64,000 nt of DNA from positions 28,357,407 through 28,421,406 of the forward strand of contig NC_079515.1 of the NCBI RefSeq assembly GCF_000801105.2. Reading direction: 5' to 3'. Both the position numbers and the translations under genes were made by a program. This document shows, one piece after another, positions 59,706 to 64,000 of this stretch (the first letter of the stretch is position 1; the number at the start of each line of letters is the position of its first letter). Source of the DNA: Raphanus sativus. Taxonomy: Eukaryota > Streptophyta > Magnoliopsida > Brassicales > Brassicaceae. Below the pieces are notes generated by a model. It searched no databases. It was not told where the DNA came from and worked only from the letters and a program-made list of their open reading frames with translations.

Positions 59706-60355
59706 TGATAGGGGTGGGCAAACAAAAAAGTGTCAGGGGTTGACACTTGGATACCAGTTAGAGTTATTTTCAGATTTAAATTTTTTATCTCCATTAGAAT
59801 ATTTGCAAATTATGGATCGGATTCAATTTAGATACTTTGCAGATTCGGTTCTAAGTTTAAATAACCCGTTTAAAATTATATATTTTAAATTGCTCAAAAT
59901 ATAAATAAAATAATATATCATATAAATTATTGTATGCTAGAATACCTAAAATTAATAGAAAGTTGGCTTGATCTAAATATTTGGATAGAGAATAGATAAT
60001 CAAAAGATATTTGAATTTTTTTTATAACTTGAATTTTTTCAGCCATATTACATATTTATTTTCACTATTTGTATATATTTTTAAGTATTTTAGACAACTA
60101 AAAAATATTATATAGTATTTTGGATATTAAATCTAAAAATAATTAATATATTCAAGCATATAAATCTGATTCAAATATATTCAGATATTCAAAATATTTT
60201 GTTTGGGAAATGGATTCATTTTTGATTCTCTAGATACCAAAATTTTTAATCCCGTTCGAATATTTAACCTGTTTCGATTTGAATTCAGACTATTTTTTTG
60301 AATCGGGTTTGGTTCCGTTCTTTGAATTTGGGTTTTTGGACGCAACCCCATGTGT
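59706..60355. repeat. AT-rich repeat with weak inverted ends
   Basis: Starts near GGGGTGGGCAAAC and ends near GGACGCAACCCC, a worn inverted pair. ATGTG occurs at both flanks (59703 and 60350 areas). The interior is made of ATTTGGATATTC-like words. Possibly a hAT-type non-autonomous element. Confidence 0.3.
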
Positions 60356-62214
60356 TACTTTGCTATTGTTTGCTACAACTCGGATCAGATTGATCATCAA
60401 CACACTTGTGTAGCCCTTTACATATATTTTTGACTACACTTTTCGCTGTTACTTAGGGTTCAAATGGACCATTGATTCCCAATCATATTCTAGCCCAAGT
60501 TCAACTATACTTCAGTGGGCTGAAAGAATTCTCCATTTAGATTCAAGAAGGATTTTTGCAGAGCATATCGTGAGGCCATTTTGACTTATGTGCGAGTGGG
60601 AGTGGAACTCAGAAGATTATGATCACACAAAACTCGTGATTTGTGTTTTTCAAAGGCAGTAAGACACATATCCTCCTACTATATGACAAAACAAAATCAT
60701 ATACTCACAATAACGATGATATTTTATAAACGGTGGAAAGACACACACACATACTTTTCTTAATTTGTTTTTGGCAGAAAAATAAATGTTAATGGGAACA
60801 AAGCCACGTGAAGATGGAAGGAAGCACCAATAAGAGTTTAAGCTGATTTGTCAGCAGAGGTGTCACAGTCTGCGTGGACCAGTCCACTTCAATCACACAC
60901 ACACTACCACAGCCGTCCCTTCGACCCTTTGGCTGACAAATGTTCAAAGGCTTATTTATATTATATATTAGGACCAAGATTGCTTTGGGACAAGCTGTGC
61001 CCCACGACCCCTCTCGGTAGTGCTCTCTGGTCGCTTCTCCTTCTAGAGACCAACCATTTCCACCAACTCCGTTTTCAGTTCACACCATATGCCCACCACC
61101 ACATAAGTTAGTTGACAAGAGCCCAACTTCTTTCTTCACTGTTTTAAAAATGGATTGGTCAAATATTCTTGACTAGGCCACTTTTTGTCACCAGTCTATG
61201 TCTCTCTCTTTTCCTGTTTTAATCCTTCCAAAAGATTAAACCTTTATGGTTACTACCTATTATAACGATCTCGGTGGCGATAGCGTAGCCTAAAGATGAT
61301 TCTGTCTGAGGAAGCGCCGAGTCCCTCTATGTTATCCACCTGCCGGATGTTTAGCAAAAGTAAATTAGACACAATTTAAACCTAATCACATAATAATGTC
61401 AATCACAAGAATTTTATGAATAGAAGAGATGATTCATTCAGTTTATTTTTTGTCAGCTAGCTGCAATGGGAGGCCTTAAATCAGTTACAGAAACACTCAC
61501 TCATTGGTTGCTTTGCTTTGTGCTGTCGTTCAGTTTTTTGCCTTACACAGATTGTGTTGTCGGGTCCCATCATGACTGAAATTGCCTCCTTATTTTCCCA
61601 CAAGGATTTCTCTCGTTCCACCTCTGCCTGACCCCCCATCACTTCAGTGATATGCCATTCTTTTTTCTCACAGACCAATCCTTTTGCATTTCATCCGAGT
61701 CAAAAGCCTGAAAAAGAGTGGAATACAATCTCAGATAATAGATCTCAGCCCCCCCAAAAAGCAAAACCATACCTACGACTAGAACTATGTAGTAATGTAT
61801 GGGATAAGATGATAAAAAAGGAGTGCTTCAAATGGTAAGTTCCAAAGTTAAAAAAAAAAGTGTTATGGTATGATCTTGTCTGCCTAAAAGCAAAGATTGT
61901 GGGTGTAACTGTTATGAAAAAGATAAAAAAGATTCTGTGAGATCTAAGATCTTTCTTTCTTGTGACTTTTTCCCCTTTCAACTAGGCACCCTCCTTTATG
62001 GCTTCTTTCTTGCAAAAGAAAGAAAAGAGAAAAGTGAACAAAATCTTGAAAGCTATTTATAAATAACCCATTGTAGACAGCCAAGTTCCCCATCCAGATT
62101 CTCACAACCAAAAAATATTGGTTGCCTCTGCCATTCAGAATCGCACTACCTTTTATAAAATCACACGCCCTTTTCAATACTATTCTTCTGCCTATCAGAA
62201 ATCAAGAAGGCCAT
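60356..62214. other. Intergenic and CKX6 promoter, no gene seen
   Basis: Mostly unique-looking sequence with a GC-richer patch at 60840-61130 and a moderately structured patch near 61270-61340. No coding or RNA gene could be supported. Confidence 0.4.

Positions 62215-64000
<1,786 letters not shown>

Noticed and set aside
59158..59904. 248-codon plus-strand ORF
   Set aside because: First part overlaps the DUF4378 coding exon in another frame; the rest is AT-rich hydrophobic noise.
61260..61345. Possible structured or C/D-box small RNA (AAAGATGATTCTGTCTGAGG)
   Set aside because: Only about 5 bp of terminal pairing, no clear D box at the right distance, and no snRNA-type promoter.

Overview
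This is a plant nuclear window from a close relative of Arabidopsis, most likely a Brassica. It is AT-rich, has multi-exon genes with GT-AG introns, and is crowded with Helitrons, MITEs and L1-type LINEs. The genes recognised from their translations, in order, match my recollection of distal Arabidopsis chromosome 3 (about AT3G63210 to AT3G63440): MARD1-type FLZ protein, type I inositol polyphosphate 5-phosphatase, HMT2 (dead here), MRK1, HSFA7B, a defensin-like gene, MIR167B, an uncharacterised protein, AGG1, TRM5 and CKX6. Many Arabidopsis genes expected between them are absent and their places are taken by repeats, as in a fractionated segment of a polyploid genome. Gene identities come from reading the proteins and from memory; no search was run.

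Layout. 1-2.1 kb: FLZ zinc-finger gene (minus). 2.1-15.5 kb: no gene; two abutting Helitron ends, a Mutator-type MITE with a perfect 9-bp target duplication, a Harbinger-like MITE and a Stowaway-like MITE. 15.5-18.2 kb: ten-exon inositol phosphatase (minus). 18.2-25.4 kb: repeats, including a Helitron segment with a fragment of an RPA-like gene next to a second, complete Helitron. 25.4-27.5 kb: wrecked homocysteine methyltransferase with a LINE fragment inside exon 1. 28.0-29.7 kb: Raf-like kinase MRK1 (minus), its stop codon abutting a 90-bp dinucleotide repeat. 30.5-36.6 kb: essentially full-length LINE (minus) with a 15-bp target duplication. 36.6-42.5 kb: repeats. 42.5-45.0 kb: heat-stress factor HSFA7B with two perfect heat-shock elements, then a defensin-like gene. 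47.4-49.0 kb: MIR167B precursor and a hypothetical gene. 49-54.8 kb: repeats and a 1.5-kb Helitron. 54.9-55.5 kb: G-protein gamma subunit AGG1. 57.7-59.4 kb: TRM5-like gene with an apparent frameshift. 62.2-64.0 kb: cytokinin oxidase CKX6, cut by the window end.

The genes do not form one pathway; they are an ancestral gene neighbourhood touching ABA, auxin (miR167), cytokinin, heat stress, phosphoinositide and G-protein signalling. The most unusual pattern is a set of about a dozen tiny insertions (13-36 bp, nearly all containing a poly-T or poly-A run) each flanked by 12-17-bp direct repeats. They look like retro-insertions that kept almost nothing but the tail.
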